A stretch of 64,000 nt of DNA from Fibrobacter succinogenes (GTDB lineage Bacteria; Fibrobacterota; Fibrobacteria; Fibrobacterales; Fibrobacteraceae), in the NCBI GenBank assembly GCA_902756345.1, contig CACVQR010000001.1, forward strand, positions 124,001 to 188,000, written 5' to 3'. Made by a program: the position numbers and the translations under genes. Within the stretch, counting starts at the first letter, position 1. Each line of letters opens with the position of its first letter. Below, one piece after another: positions 26,679-37,008 of this stretch. The notes below the pieces were generated by a model that saw only the letters and a list, made by a program, of their open reading frames with translations, searched no databases and was not told the origin of the DNA.

Positions 26679-28304
26679 TTATATAAGTTTTTTGCGTTTG
26701 CTGGCGGGCAATAAATGCAGCTCTTCTTCGCGGTATTTTGCCACCGTACGGCGCGCCACCTTGATTCCCTGTTCCATCAGTTTGTCTGCAATGGCCTGGT
26801 CCGAAAGAGGCTTCTTCTTGTCCTCTTCGTCCACGAGTTTTTTGATGGCATCCAGGATGGTTGCGGAACTGAGTTCTTCGCCATCGGGCGAGGAATCTTG
26901 CTTGACACCCGAAGTAAAGAACTGCTTGAGTTCGAAAATGCCGTAGGGCGTATCGACATACTTGCCGTTGACCGAGCGGTTCACGGTACTCACGTCGCGC
27001 TTGATGTCGTCGGCAATGTCCTGCTGCACCATGGGCTTAAGGAATGCCGGGCCCTTGGTAAAGAAATCCTTTTGGCGTTTGAAAATCGCCCGCATCACGA
27101 GTTCCATAGTCGTGTAGCGGTTATCGAGCGCCTTGATAAATTCGACAGCCTTAAAGAGGTGCGTGCGCACGTATTCCTTATCGGACTTGGAGGCACCCTT
27201 GTCGTCGAGAATCGCCTTGTAAGTCTGGTTTACGCGCAAGCGTTTTTGCATCGAAGAACGCACGGATTCGACTTCCATGCGACCATGCTTGTCGATCACC
27301 TTGAGATCGGCGGCAACGGTCTGCACGCGGGAATTGGAAAGTTGGAAACCCGGATGCGGGTTGAGTTTTGCAAAGCTTGCAACGGCACGCTGCACGTCTT
27401 CGGTCGAAACGCCCAAGGACTTTCCGATTTTTGCATAACGGAGCGCAAGCAAATCGTCGTAGCATTCTTCGAGAATCTTGATGCCGAGCGGCGGAAATTG
27501 CGGGAGCGCATAAGCCTGAATCAAAAAGCATTCGCGCTGGTTGCGGGCCCCAATTCCACGCGGGTTAAAACCCTGCAGCACATGAACCGCCTCGCGCACA
27601 GGAAGTGAGCATTTCTCTAGCGGAATCTCGTTACGGAGCATGGATTCAATTTCGTTGATGCAAGGGTCGCTCGACAAGCGCACCGGAGCCACCTCGACAG
27701 ATACTTCTTGCAAAAAGCCGTTTTCGTCGAGAGAATCGATCAGGTATTCCACCAGCGAACGGAATTTCTTTTCGGAGCAATTGCTTTGTGCAAGCTGTTC
27801 CAGCTGTTCGCGGGTGCCCGACCAAAGCGAAAGCTGGTCGCGCAACTGGTCTTGCAGGCTTTTGCCACGATCTTTAATGGGGCGGTCCCATTCGTCATCG
27901 GAATCGTTACCCACATTCAAGTCCTTGAAAGGCGCGTCTTCGTTCATGGAGCCGTCTTTCAAGTACTGTTCGTAATTGATATCGTTGCTGCCGTCCAAAA
28001 GGCTGCTGTCGCCCATGGCGCTGTCTTCGAGGCTAGAATAGTCGCCCGAATCGTAGTCGTCAAAATCGTCTTTGACTTCGCGCAGTTCGGCTCCGGAATC
28101 CGGAAGTTCGTCTTCGTGAACTTCGCGCTCTTCCATCGGGGCGGCATCGTCCAATTCCAGAAGCGGATTGCTTTCGAGTTCTTCTTTGATGGCGGTATCG
28201 AGTTCCAGGGAATTCTTCTGCAGAATGGTTACAAATTGCCTCAGCTGGGGCGAAAGATTTTGCTCCAGCCGTTGGTTTGTACCTATTTGCAGTCCGATAT
28301 CCAT
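26679..28304 (-). CDS. rpoN: RNA polymerase sigma-54 factor
   Basis: This 541-aa protein has the Gln-rich activator-interacting region I (about 1-50, QIGTNQRLEQNLSPQLRQFV), an acidic region II (about 60-150), the core-binding domain and the C-terminal DNA-binding domain. The RpoN box is ARRTVAKYREE near residue 517. It directs transcription of enhancer-dependent genes. AGGAT lies 6 nt before the ATG. It follows lptB by 2 bp, so it is co-translated with the LPS export genes. Confidence 0.95.
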   Translation of the reverse strand: MDIGLQIGTNQRLEQNLSPQLRQFVTILQKNSLELDTAIKEELESNPLLELDDAAPMEEREVHEDELPDSGAELREVKDDFDDYDSGDYSSLEDSAMGDSSLLDGSNDINYEQYLKDGSMNEDAPFKDLNVGNDSDDEWDRPIKDRGKSLQDQLRDQLSLWSGTREQLEQLAQSNCSEKKFRSLVEYLIDSLDENGFLQEVSVEVAPVRLSSDPCINEIESMLRNEIPLEKCSLPVREAVHVLQGFNPRGIGARNQRECFLIQAYALPQFPPLGIKILEECYDDLLALRYAKIGKSLGVSTEDVQRAVASFAKLNPHPGFQLSNSRVQTVAADLKVIDKHGRMEVESVRSSMQKRLRVNQTYKAILDDKGASKSDKEYVRTHLFKAVEFIKALDNRYTTMELVMRAIFKRQKDFFTKGPAFLKPMVQQDIADDIKRDVSTVNRSVNGKYVDTPYGIFELKQFFTSGVKQDSSPDGEELSSATILDAIKKLVDEEDKKKPLSDQAIADKLMEQGIKVARRTVAKYREEELHLLPASKRKKLI

Positions 28305-28306
28305 AT

Positions 28307-29044
28307 TTATCCTAAACTGAAGGAATCTCCTAAGTAGATGCGGCGGGCTTCGGGGTCGTTCGCCAAATATTCCGAAGAGCCTTCAGTAAGCACCTGGCTC
28401 TTGTACATAATATAGGCGCGGTCAGTAATCGAAAGCGTTTCGCGCACGTTGTGGTCGGTAATGAGCACACCCATGCCGCGTTCCTTAAGGCCCGAAATAA
28501 TGGACTGAATATCGGCCACGGCAATCGGGTCAATGCCTGCAAACGGTTCGTCGAGCAGCAAGAACGAGGGGTCGCTTGCGAGGGCGCGAGCAATTTCCAG
28601 ACGGCGGCGTTCACCGCCCGAGCAGCTCATGGACTTGGTTTTGCGAATATGCGTAATCTTGAATTCTTCAAGCAATTCTTCGAGGCGGCGCTTACGTTCG
28701 GAACGCTTCATGTTCTGCGTTTCAAGAATTGCCATAATGTTGTCTTCGACGCTGAGCTTGCGGAAAATCGAAGCTTCTTGCGGCAAGTAACCGATGCCGA
28801 GGCGCGCGCGCTTGTACATGGGCTTGTCCGTCATCTCGATGTCATCGAGGAAAATGTGTCCGGACTCCGGGCGTACCATGCCCACGATCATGTAGAACGA
28901 AGTCGTCTTGCCGGCACCGTTAGGGCCGAGGAGTCCGACAATTTCGCCCTGCGACACGCGAATGGACACGTCGCTCACCACTTGGCGACCGCCATAGACC
29001 TTTCTCAGGTGTTCCGTGCGTATGGTACTAACAAGATTCTTCAT
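28307..29044 (-). CDS. lptB: LPS export ABC transporter ATP-binding protein LptB
   Basis: This 245-aa ATPase has Walker [13 protein letters not shown]-loop YLPQEASIF, signature [16 protein letters not shown], Walker [14 protein letters not shown] and the switch histidine in [10 protein letters not shown], all typical of LptB. It powers LPS extraction from the inner membrane with LptF/G (not in the window) and passes it to LptC/LptA encoded just upstream. Confidence 0.95.
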   Translation of the reverse strand: MKNLVSTIRTEHLRKVYGGRQVVSDVSIRVSQGEIVGLLGPNGAGKTTSFYMIVGMVRPESGHIFLDDIEMTDKPMYKRARLGIGYLPQEASIFRKLSVEDNIMAILETQNMKRSERKRRLEELLEEFKITHIRKTKSMSCSGGERRRLEIARALASDPSFLLLDEPFAGIDPIAVADIQSIISGLKERGMGVLITDHNVRETLSITDRAYIMYKSQVLTEGSSEYLANDPEARRIYLGDSFSLG

Positions 29045-29055
29045 ACTCTCCCAAT

Positions 29056-30345
29056 TTACAAATCTTTCGGCGGTGCGATTGCCTTTTCACGGGCTTTTCG
29101 CATTATATCCAATTTGCTTTTTAAGTTACCGGCTTTTTTATTATCGTCGGATTCGTTCTTTTTGTCAATATCCTTATTTGCCGCCTTGGCAGCCTCAGCC
29201 TCTCTCTTGAGGCGTTCCGTCTTTTCCATGTCAATGTAGCGACCGCTTGCCATGGTTGCGCTGCCCAAGAGTTTAAGCGACTTGACAGCGTTCTTTTGAG
29301 CGTCGAACAGAATGTGAATGGTATCGCCGGCGGCTTCGTTCTTGCCCGAAACGGAGCGGTCCTTTTTCACGTAGAAATACGTACTCTGAGCCTTGCCCGA
29401 CACCACCGCCTTGTCCATCTTCCCTTGATTGAAATACAGGTCTAGGCGATCGCCGTCCATCAAGTTGCGGTAATCCTTGAGGTCTGTTTCGTAGAAGAAT
29501 CCGCGGGCGTTCAAATTCACGTAAAGGCGCTCGATTTTGTCGTTATTGAATTGCGCGTAAAGGGTATCGCCAAAAGCTTCGGTCACACTGCCGGGGGCGC
29601 CCCGCTTGGGATCTTCTTGCTGCACGCCGTGGGCATTGCGAATCACGAGTGCCGACTTGAGAGACTTGCCCGCAGAATCCAGCACCAAGAAAATGGAATC
29701 GCCCGTAAGGTGGTAATTCTTCATGTCGCAAGTCGGGTGGCCCTTCATGCTGAGCCAGTTGTTCTTGCGGTCGAAATAGCCCGTATCGCAAGTGACAACC
29801 ATGTCGTTCTGCGTGACCTTTACCGAATCAAAAGCTTGAGCGAAGGAATCTTTCTTGTTGTAGATAATGCGCTTGGCCGAAATCGTCACCGTATCGATTT
29901 TGCCGCTTTTCATTTTTTCGTACTGGTAAAGCTTGGGCTTTTGCGGCATGGTGAGGATTTCGTTTTCGCGGTCATATTCCAGATATTCGCCCGTGAACAG
30001 GTAGGAGTTTGCCGAGTCGCCGGCGTGTACATCGCTCGAAGCGGTCGCGATTCCGACTTTTTTGCGGTACAAGCCGTTTACCGCCTTAATGTAGCCCGAA
30101 GGGTGCGTAAAGAGGAAGCCGCCGTTGCACTGCACGCTTTCGTCATTCTTGTTCCAGAAGGCGCGCTGGGTGCGGAACTGGATGCTGTCGTGAATGAAAT
30201 GCACTCGCCCTTGCAGCAAGAGCGTTCCGCGCTTGCGGGCGACAGCAAGGCTGTCGGCATGTTTCATGATCAAGGGCGAAGTCTGCGCAGCGGCACTTGT
30301 CGCAAGCAGTGCGGCAAGCAACAGAGGTAAAAGGCGCAAAATCAT
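29056..30345 (-). CDS. lptA: LptA/OstA-like LPS transport protein, long form
   Basis: This 429-aa protein has a signal peptide (residues 1-20), then a beta-jellyroll OstA/LptA pattern ([38 protein letters not shown]). The C-terminal 50 residues are charged. It is more than twice the length of E. coli LptA (185 aa) and may hold two OstA-like units. It is expected to form the periplasmic LPS bridge. Its start overlaps the lptC stop by 4 nt. Confidence 0.82.
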   Translation of the reverse strand: MILRLLPLLLAALLATSAAAQTSPLIMKHADSLAVARKRGTLLLQGRVHFIHDSIQFRTQRAFWNKNDESVQCNGGFLFTHPSGYIKAVNGLYRKKVGIATASSDVHAGDSANSYLFTGEYLEYDRENEILTMPQKPKLYQYEKMKSGKIDTVTISAKRIIYNKKDSFAQAFDSVKVTQNDMVVTCDTGYFDRKNNWLSMKGHPTCDMKNYHLTGDSIFLVLDSAGKSLKSALVIRNAHGVQQEDPKRGAPGSVTEAFGDTLYAQFNNDKIERLYVNLNARGFFYETDLKDYRNLMDGDRLDLYFNQGKMDKAVVSGKAQSTYFYVKKDRSVSGKNEAAGDTIHILFDAQKNAVKSLKLLGSATMASGRYIDMEKTERLKREAEAAKAANKDIDKKNESDDNKKAGNLKSKLDIMRKAREKAIAPPKDL

Positions 30346-31205
30346 TCGGCATCCCTCTGCTTTGCTTTGGCGCGTTCACCCCGGTTCTTGATCTTTTTGA
30401 ACAAGTCCATTTCTATCTTGGTAGCGGCCTTTGTGGCCGCCTTCTTCAAGGAATCCGATTCTGCAGGCTTTTCAGCAGGCTGCGTCGCCGAACTCGAAGC
30501 AGGAGCCGTGCTAGGAGCAGACTTTGTAGCAGGCGCAGAATTTATAGGAGAATTCGTCGGAATAGGAGCCGCCTGAGTTGGAGTGGGCGCGGGATTTGCC
30601 GCCTCCACGCTGTCGCGGGTTTCGATTTCTTTGGCCTGGTTCTTGTCTTCTTCTTTTAAGCGGCGGGCTGCATCTTGAAAGATGCCTGTCACATCCGAAA
30701 GAATGCGCCAGTTGTCCATGTGGGCATCGCTCACAAAGCCGCGACCCTGTAACACGTCGCCTTCTTCACTCACCACACGTACGTAGCTTTCGGTGGTCAC
30801 CTGGTTGTCTCCCTTGTTCCAAATCAAGGAGTCCGAGCGCACCGAGGCGCCCTTAGGCGTAAGGGCGTAAACATGGCCGTAGGCATACACGTAAGTAAAC
30901 TTCAAATCCATGCGGCCAGAATCAGCTCGCAAAAAAGCAGTACGTTCTCCGAGAGAATCGTAAATATCTACCAGCACCGGGCGCACAAACACGACTTCCT
31001 TGTCGCTCCAGCGTTCCAAATAGGCTGTTTTGAGTTTCCAGGCCAGCACACCCTTGTCGTAACTATCCATGAGGGTGGTGTCAGTAAAAAGCATTTCGGG
31101 GCGCTCTACCTGCAGCCAGGGCTTTTCTTCTTCAATTTCTTCGCAAGCGGTCACAATGAGACCGGTCAGCAATAAAGGTATCAACGCCCACTTTTGAAGA
31201 ATCAT
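30342..31205 (-). CDS. lptC: LptC-like LPS export lipoprotein
   Basis: This 287-aa protein has a short signal with lipobox (LIVTACEE) and an LptC-like beta domain (about 25-185, with YAYGHVYALTPKGASVRSDSL). A low-complexity Ala/Pro/Ser tail (about 200-265) ends in a basic stretch. Position before lptA and lptB supports LptC. The start at 31205 is chosen because it opens on the signal peptide and lies 6 nt after a TATATT; a longer frame to 31634 would run through the divergent gene. Confidence 0.8.
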   Translation of the reverse strand: MILQKWALIPLLLTGLIVTACEEIEEEKPWLQVERPEMLFTDTTLMDSYDKGVLAWKLKTAYLERWSDKEVVFVRPVLVDIYDSLGERTAFLRADSGRMDLKFTYVYAYGHVYALTPKGASVRSDSLIWNKGDNQVTTESYVRVVSEEGDVLQGRGFVSDAHMDNWRILSDVTGIFQDAARRLKEEDKNQAKEIETRDSVEAANPAPTPTQAAPIPTNSPINSAPATKSAPSTAPASSSATQPAEKPAESDSLKKAATKAATKIEMDLFKKIKNRGERAKAKQRDAE

Positions 31206-31211
31206 AGGCCA

Positions 31212-31217
31212 AATATA
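31212..31217 (-). promoter_or_regulatory. Probable -10 box of the lpt-rpoN-hprK operon
   Basis: TATATT on the minus strand ends 6 nt before the lptC ATG; no Shine-Dalgarno is present. A weak -35 (TTAAAA) lies 17 nt upstream. The divergent gene starts 28 bp away, so both promoters share this gap. Confidence 0.4.
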
Positions 31218-31244
31218 CATAATTTGATTTTCTATTTTAAACAC

Positions 31245-33278
31245 ATGAAACTTACTATTCTCGGCTTTTTGAAGAAAGTGGCGGCAAGCGTTGCCCCCTT
31301 TCAGAAACTGGTGCTGATATCGCTTGCAGCATGGCTTACTCACATTATTCTGCGCGTTCTGCTCCTGTTCCGCAGCAACCCCTACGGATTCCCGTTTGTA
31401 AGTAAGCCGGACTGGTTCATTTTCCATGCGGTGTGCATCGATTTCATGTGGATTGTGAACGCCCTTGTGGTGTTCCTGATTTTGGGCGGCATTGTTTACC
31501 GCATTACAGCCGGCAAGGCGACACTCAAAGCAGTCGTCGTGAAAATCACCACTGTACTCTATGCCGTTTTTCACACTGCGATTCTGCTTTTGACCTTGCT
31601 CGACAACGAAACCCAGCGTTTCCTGGGCGGCCACCTGACTTTTGGACTTGTCGACACCTATAAAGACACTTCGTCTATCATTGTTTTCTACGATTACGTA
31701 GCGAACGATTTGTCCGTACCGTACTTGCAGTTTGTAGTGCTCGCGCTCATGCTCCCGCTGACTTACGGCGTTTACAGATTACTTTGCAAGTGGTACCGCC
31801 CCAGTGACGGATTCTACGTCAAGAAATCCGTCATTGCGATGATTATTTTCTACATCGCCTCTTACCTGTTCGTTTACTTTATCTGGACTGGAAACGCCCG
31901 CATGACAAAGCTCCGTCCGGTTGTTTCGCTAATCTATAATGACTTGTTTGTTGCAAAGAAAATCGTTGGCCTCACGGATGCCGAGCTTGGCAATTACCGC
32001 ACCGCTTACCAGAACTTGTGGCAAAAAATCGAAGGCGATTCCGATTGGGAATTCTCTGACGCCAAAGAGGGCAACGGACTCCCGCTTTACCGTGTGCCGA
32101 GTGCAGAACTCCTGAACAGCGAAAAACTCAAGGTCCAGCGCGAAATGCAGCCCAACTTTATCCTGGTACTCATGGAATCGCAGCGCGGTTGGAATACCGG
32201 CTACATGAATCCGCAACTCCAGCCCTCGCCCACTCCGTTCATGGATTCGCTCGCCGCCCATTCCCACGTGTGGATGCGCATGCACACGAGCGGCGTGCCC
32301 ACTACCGGCGGCGTACTCTCGACGCACATCGGCATTCCGCACCATTCCAGACTCGCGCAGGCAACAGACCTTGCCCACGTAACGCTCCCGAGCTTTGTGC
32401 AGGTACTGACCGAAAACGGCTACAGCACGCATTACATGTCCGCCGCCGACCCCGCCTGGGATAATCTGGGCGTTTGGATGTCCAAGTGGTACACCGCCGA
32501 ACATTATAACCGCGAACGCGAAGACGACTCCACCTTCATCGACAATGCGATCGAATACGTACGCGACACCCTTTCTAAAGAAGGCAAGCCCTTCCTTGCC
32601 ACACTCATGACGCGCTCCAATCATTACCCGTTCAACTTTGCCGCGGGCATGACCGACGAAGAAAAGAACCGTCCGTTGCAGGAACGCATCAACGTAACCA
32701 TGGGTTACGCCGACAGGCAAATCGCCCGCTTTATTCGTGCAGTCGAAAACGAGGAATGGTACAAGAACACCTACGTGATTATCATGGCCGACCACGGATT
32801 CCCCCTGGGCGAAAACGGCGTTTCTACCATGAACGGCGGCGGTTTTTCGAACGTGAGCTGGATTCCGTTCTTTATTCATGGGAAGGGGCTTGACGCCGTC
32901 CGTGACACGACTCCAGCCGCTCAGATTGACATCGCGCCCACGGTGCTTGAACTTGCAGGTTTCGCCGTACCGAATATATTTATGGGACACAACTTGCTGC
33001 GCGAACATATGGCCGATTCCGTGCCGGAACCACTCGCAGGTCTTTCGCTCGGCGCATACTCCGGTTACGCTGCCATCGGGCTTGACGGTTACCGCTTTAT
33101 CGCGAAGTACCCCGCACAAGACGAAACACACATCTTCGCCGACGGCGACACCCGCCAGGAAAACGAACTCACCGGCAAATTGCAAAATGAAGAAGGCCGC
33201 CCAATAGAAACTTATTTAGGTGCGACCCTCGATACATTGCTCAAGATTTCGGATTACTCGCTCGAACGCGGGCTTTAA
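31245..33278 (+). CDS. LTA-synthase-like sulfatase-fold transferase (1)
   Basis: This 677-aa protein has about five N-terminal membrane helices and a large periplasmic alkaline-phosphatase/sulfatase domain (from about residue 290). Metal and nucleophile motifs are FILVLMES, SGVPTTGG (threonine nucleophile, near 362), and MADHGFPLGE. It resembles LtaS/MdoB-type enzymes that move phosphoglycerol or phosphoethanolamine onto surface glycans or lipids. In this Gram-negative setting an envelope decoration role is likely. The ATG at 31245 is preferred over 31194, which would overlap lptC. Confidence 0.85.
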   Translation: MKLTILGFLKKVAASVAPFQKLVLISLAAWLTHIILRVLLLFRSNPYGFPFVSKPDWFIFHAVCIDFMWIVNALVVFLILGGIVYRITAGKATLKAVVVKITTVLYAVFHTAILLLTLLDNETQRFLGGHLTFGLVDTYKDTSSIIVFYDYVANDLSVPYLQFVVLALMLPLTYGVYRLLCKWYRPSDGFYVKKSVIAMIIFYIASYLFVYFIWTGNARMTKLRPVVSLIYNDLFVAKKIVGLTDAELGNYRTAYQNLWQKIEGDSDWEFSDAKEGNGLPLYRVPSAELLNSEKLKVQREMQPNFILVLMESQRGWNTGYMNPQLQPSPTPFMDSLAAHSHVWMRMHTSGVPTTGGVLSTHIGIPHHSRLAQATDLAHVTLPSFVQVLTENGYSTHYMSAADPAWDNLGVWMSKWYTAEHYNREREDDSTFIDNAIEYVRDTLSKEGKPFLATLMTRSNHYPFNFAAGMTDEEKNRPLQERINVTMGYADRQIARFIRAVENEEWYKNTYVIIMADHGFPLGENGVSTMNGGGFSNVSWIPFFIHGKGLDAVRDTTPAAQIDIAPTVLELAGFAVPNIFMGHNLLREHMADSVPEPLAGLSLGAYSGYAAIGLDGYRFIAKYPAQDETHIFADGDTRQENELTGKLQNEEGRPIETYLGATLDTLLKISDYSLERGL

Positions 33279-33362
33279 ATTCTAAACGCGATGCCGCAGA
33301 ACCGAAGCTGTACAATTTAACTACAGTCAAAGTCAGAAGCGAGTATAGCAAGGTCCTCACCT

Positions 33363-33456
33363 ATGTTTTGTTACGGAAACAAGTTTCCGACAAAACATGG
33401 TAACGACATCCTTCGGCGAACGGTTGACCAAGTCAACCTCCTGCGCTAAAGCGCAG
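33363..33456. repeat. Cluster of three hairpins in a 225-bp gap
   Basis: A long stem ATGTTTTGT(T)ACGGAAAC / GTTTCCGACAAAACAT (33363-33398), then GGTTGACCAAGTCAACC (33422-33438) and CTGCGCTAAAGCGCAG (33441-33456). They lie between two convergent genes; none has a clear T-run. No ORF is seen in 33279-33503. Confidence 0.7.
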
Positions 33457-33503
33457 AGCCTCAGTAGCCGCAGCGACGCAGCTATGCGAAGTTTATAACT
33501 AGG

Positions 33504-36146
33504 CTACTTCTTTTTTAGCCATGAACCGCACAAATACATCGTAAAGATGATGCTTGTAATGAGGAACATCGCGATGCTGATGCATGCGAGGTCGCCGATG
33601 CCCTTCAGGCCGCGGTGCGTCGTGAACAGGAACCCGACAAAGCCCGCGATGGTCGTGGTGGAACTTGCCATCACGTTACGGCCGGTGGTATCCATCAACT
33701 GACGGAGCGTCAGGTTCTTGTCACTCATCCACGAGGTAATCATGTGAATCGTGGAGTCAATTCCGATACCGAGCGCCATCGGGATAACAATCACGTTGTA
33801 GATGCTTATCTTCCCGAATTCAAACATGTCGGTGAGGAACCCGAGAAGCCCGAGGGTGAGGAGTGTTCCCATGCCAAAGGAAATGCAGCCTGCCAAGAAG
33901 AGTTTCGGCTTGCGGAAAGAAATAACCAGCGTGCCGAAAATCACGAGGATAATGACCAGAGCCAAGCGGAAACTATCCTGCTTTACTGAATCAATCACGT
34001 CAGAGAGGATGAACTGCGAAGAGAAGGTGCGCAGGTCTTCGCCGTCAAAGTTCCAATGGCCGTAGCGTTCCTGGAATCGGTGCAACGCGTGGGCATCCCA
34101 GCTGGGAAAATCACCGTAGATAAAGCCGATTTTTCCATAGCTGCCGTCCTTTTCTCGCAACAGGTCAAGAGTCCAGCTCGGGACATCTTCGGCGGTAAAG
34201 GTTTTCTCTACAGAGGATAGCTTGCGCAGGTTCGCAATATTCACGGAATCTTCGCCCTCGGCACGATCAAACACGCGGGCCTCTACAAGGTCGCGGATTT
34301 CTTCGATGATTTCGAGGCGGGCTTCCTGGGAATCTTTTGGCGGAACGAAACTCTTGAGGGTGAGGAAACTCCCGAGGGTTGAATCGTGTTCCACGTGCAG
34401 GCGCACCATCAGCGTGTCATAAAGCTTGTCAAGCTGTTCGGGCTTGCTTCCCATCACGGCGGCCGGTGTCGACGTTACCGCCTTACCTGTAGCACGCGTC
34501 ACCTTCGTAGAAATCTTGTTCTTCGAGGCCGATACGTTCGTCGAGACGCGACGCAGGTTACGGAGGTTGTGTTCGAAGTCCACATCCTGTGCAAACCAAA
34601 TGGAAACTGCACCGAGCGCAAAGCTCGCAAAGGCCGCATACTTGAAGAACTTGAGGATTTTCGCCTCGTCCCAGGACTTGGGCAACAGGGAATTTTCCGG
34701 AGCCTTCGGGATTCCGCCTATGCACTTGATAAAGACGGGGAGCACAAGCACAGAGGTAAGCATGCTGAAGAATACGCCTACGGAGGCCACCACGCCGAAC
34801 TCATAGAACCCACGGAAGTGCGCAGCGAGAAGAGTCAAGAAAGCTGCAATCGTCGTGAAGCTTGCGAGCAAGAAGGGTTTGAGCATCTTCCTCTGGGCGT
34901 GTTCCAGCACTTCTTCGAGGGTCGCGTACTTGTGCAGCAGCTTCTGCGAAGTGCCTAGGATATGAATCGAGTAGTCGATACCGATGCCCAGAATGATGGA
35001 GGCTACAAACACTGTGAACGGGTTCAGCTTTCCGTAGAAGAGGGCCGTAAACGCAAGCGTCGGGAGACAGGCGTACAGCACCGAAGCAGTCACCAGAATC
35101 GGGCCCTTTACGCTCCTGAAGAAGAATATGGTGAGGAAGATGATAAGCACCAGGCTGATGGCGAAGGAGAAAACGGAATCGTTGGCCACTTCATCCACTT
35201 CCTTGAGGCCTTCGTAAGTGCCTTCCACCGTAAAGCGGGTCGGCACCGGGTACGTCTTGCTGCTGAAATAGGCCAGCAGGGAATCGGTGCGGGCCAAAAT
35301 ATGCGTCACGAACTCATAGTCGGTAGAGGGCTTGATGAGTTTCGCGTTCACCACGCCGTTATAGAGAATCTTGCCAGTGCTGTCGGGGCGCGGGGAACCG
35401 ACCAGGCGGTTCTTGAGTTCAGAAGGAATCGTCGACTTGGAATCCCATTCCACCTCTTCGTTCGAGGCGGCCTTCGCATCGATTGTGTCGCCCTTGGATT
35501 TCTTGAAGAATGCGTCAAAGGCACTCACCGCTTCGTCAGGGAGACCCAATTCCTGCGGCAGGTTCTCGTCAAACCACACGCGTTTCTTTTTCGCGGGAGC
35601 ATTTTCTGCAGACGCGGCGCTGTCAACCCCTGCGCTTGTCGAATCAGTCGAGGCGTCGCCCAGCAAATCCACAACGAGCGGGCCGTTCTTGCGGCCAATT
35701 TCCAGTTGCAAATCCTCAAGGTTGTCGCGGATATTTTCGAGGTGCTTTACCGGCAGATAAAGGAGCGCGTTGTCCTTGAAAAACTGGTTGTCGTTATCCA
35801 CCTGGGTCGAAACGAAGTCACCCTGCCAGTTCTTGTGGATGTAATCGGCAATAGAATCTTGCAGGGCCACCACCAAGTTCAAGTCTTCGCTCTGGATTGC
35901 GATCATGAACTTGTCGGTGGAACCGAAACGCTGGTACGATTCCTCGAGCGCCTTCACGCTCGGGGTGCCCTCGGGCAGCAAGTGGGAAAGGTCGGCATCT
36001 AGCTTGAGTCCCGGCTTGAATAAAATGGGAATCGCAAAAAGTAGCGCCAAAATCAGGTAAAACGCAAGTGCCTTGTACTGGTGCTTGCAAATCAGCGGAA
36101 TGTACCAATTAGAAAATCTTTCGGGAATCGTCTTTTTTGTAGCCAT
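33504..36146 (-). CDS. RND/MMPL-type exporter
   Basis: This 880-aa membrane protein has two halves. Each has a helix, a large periplasmic domain, and a five-helix bundle (about 330-470 and 730-870) with the sterol-sensing-domain-like IILGIGIDYSIHIL and MALGIGIDSTIHMI motifs. This is the MMPL/HpnN-like family (COG1033), which exports lipids or other hydrophobic compounds to the outer membrane. It lies between the polysaccharide genes and an LTA-synthase-like gene, suggesting envelope lipid or glycolipid export. The start is ATG with no strong Shine-Dalgarno. Confidence 0.87.
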   Translation of the reverse strand: MATKKTIPERFSNWYIPLICKHQYKALAFYLILALLFAIPILFKPGLKLDADLSHLLPEGTPSVKALEESYQRFGSTDKFMIAIQSEDLNLVVALQDSIADYIHKNWQGDFVSTQVDNDNQFFKDNALLYLPVKHLENIRDNLEDLQLEIGRKNGPLVVDLLGDASTDSTSAGVDSAASAENAPAKKKRVWFDENLPQELGLPDEAVSAFDAFFKKSKGDTIDAKAASNEEVEWDSKSTIPSELKNRLVGSPRPDSTGKILYNGVVNAKLIKPSTDYEFVTHILARTDSLLAYFSSKTYPVPTRFTVEGTYEGLKEVDEVANDSVFSFAISLVLIIFLTIFFFRSVKGPILVTASVLYACLPTLAFTALFYGKLNPFTVFVASIILGIGIDYSIHILGTSQKLLHKYATLEEVLEHAQRKMLKPFLLASFTTIAAFLTLLAAHFRGFYEFGVVASVGVFFSMLTSVLVLPVFIKCIGGIPKAPENSLLPKSWDEAKILKFFKYAAFASFALGAVSIWFAQDVDFEHNLRNLRRVSTNVSASKNKISTKVTRATGKAVTSTPAAVMGSKPEQLDKLYDTLMVRLHVEHDSTLGSFLTLKSFVPPKDSQEARLEIIEEIRDLVEARVFDRAEGEDSVNIANLRKLSSVEKTFTAEDVPSWTLDLLREKDGSYGKIGFIYGDFPSWDAHALHRFQERYGHWNFDGEDLRTFSSQFILSDVIDSVKQDSFRLALVIILVIFGTLVISFRKPKLFLAGCISFGMGTLLTLGLLGFLTDMFEFGKISIYNVIVIPMALGIGIDSTIHMITSWMSDKNLTLRQLMDTTGRNVMASSTTTIAGFVGFLFTTHRGLKGIGDLACISIAMFLITSIIFTMYLCGSWLKKK

Positions 36147-36171
36147 ATCAGGATTTCAATAAAAAGGTGTA

Positions 36172-37002
36172 TTAGAATTCTATTGCTTTTTTAGATTCGT
36201 AACCATTCAAGACATCATCAATCGTCTGCTTGGGCTTGAAAGACTTTTGGATGATAATCGGCAAGCGCCTAAAGAAGCGCCCGATTCTGTGGGACAGCGG
36301 TCGCCAGCTTCCGCTGGTAACATGAATGGCCACGGGTTTGTAATCGACATCGTCGCAACTGGGCAAGAATATCTTGCTCGGGTAAATGGCCATATCGTCT
36401 TTCAAGTTCTGCATCTGGTTCTTATAGACAAAGCCAAAGTCCATTGCCATGTGCGCATAAACAAACGGAGCGATATTTTCGATATTCAGTTTACCGTTCG
36501 GCAAAACGAATTTCTGATTTTCGTAGTACGACATGCACTTCTTTAAGAACGGGTGATTCGCTTCGCCACCGAAAATAGCAGCCTGGAAAGCAAGGCCCGG
36601 CAAAGGAATTTCGTCCTTGTTCTTTTTGGTGCCGTCTTCGTTCAACTTTTTCCAAGATTTATTTCTCTTGAAATGAGTCGTAAACTCGATATTCGTAAAG
36701 TAGCGGTGGTCGAGGAACCTGTCAAAACTCTGGTACAGGTAAACATCGCTGTCCAAGTAGATACCGCCCTCTGTTGAAATCGCATAAAGGCGAATGTAGT
36801 CGCTTGCGAAAGCCCACTTACGGAGTTCAACCGCTTCGCGGACGAACGGAACGTTCTTGATAATCTGTTCGCACTTGGCCATGTCCCAATGGATAATTTC
36901 GTAATCCGGACAATGACGTTTCCAGCTTTCAATACACAGCTGAGGAAGCTTCGGCAGCGGATCGTTAGAAAGCCAAATGTAATGAATTTTCTTGGGAATC
37001 AT
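36172..37002 (-). CDS. Glycosyltransferase with DXD motif (Gly_transf_sug family)
   Basis: This 276-aa protein starts MIPKKIHYIWLSNDPLP and holds GGIYLDSDVYL, the DXD metal and nucleotide-sugar site of the OCH1/capsular glycosyltransferase family (PF04488). It has no membrane helix, so it should act on the cytoplasmic side. It follows the flippase by 6 bp and precedes the RND exporter in the same direction. Acceptor and sugar cannot be predicted. Confidence 0.88.
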   Translation of the reverse strand: MIPKKIHYIWLSNDPLPKLPQLCIESWKRHCPDYEIIHWDMAKCEQIIKNVPFVREAVELRKWAFASDYIRLYAISTEGGIYLDSDVYLYQSFDRFLDHRYFTNIEFTTHFKRNKSWKKLNEDGTKKNKDEIPLPGLAFQAAIFGGEANHPFLKKCMSYYENQKFVLPNGKLNIENIAPFVYAHMAMDFGFVYKNQMQNLKDDMAIYPSKIFLPSCDDVDYKPVAIHVTSGSWRPLSHRIGRFFRRLPIIIQKSFKPKQTIDDVLNGYESKKAIEF

Positions 37003-37008
37003 AGTCTT

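Noticed and set aside
31205-31634. N-terminal extension of lptC to 31634
   Set aside because: It would run through the divergent LTA-synthase-like gene; the signal peptide and lipobox start at 31205.
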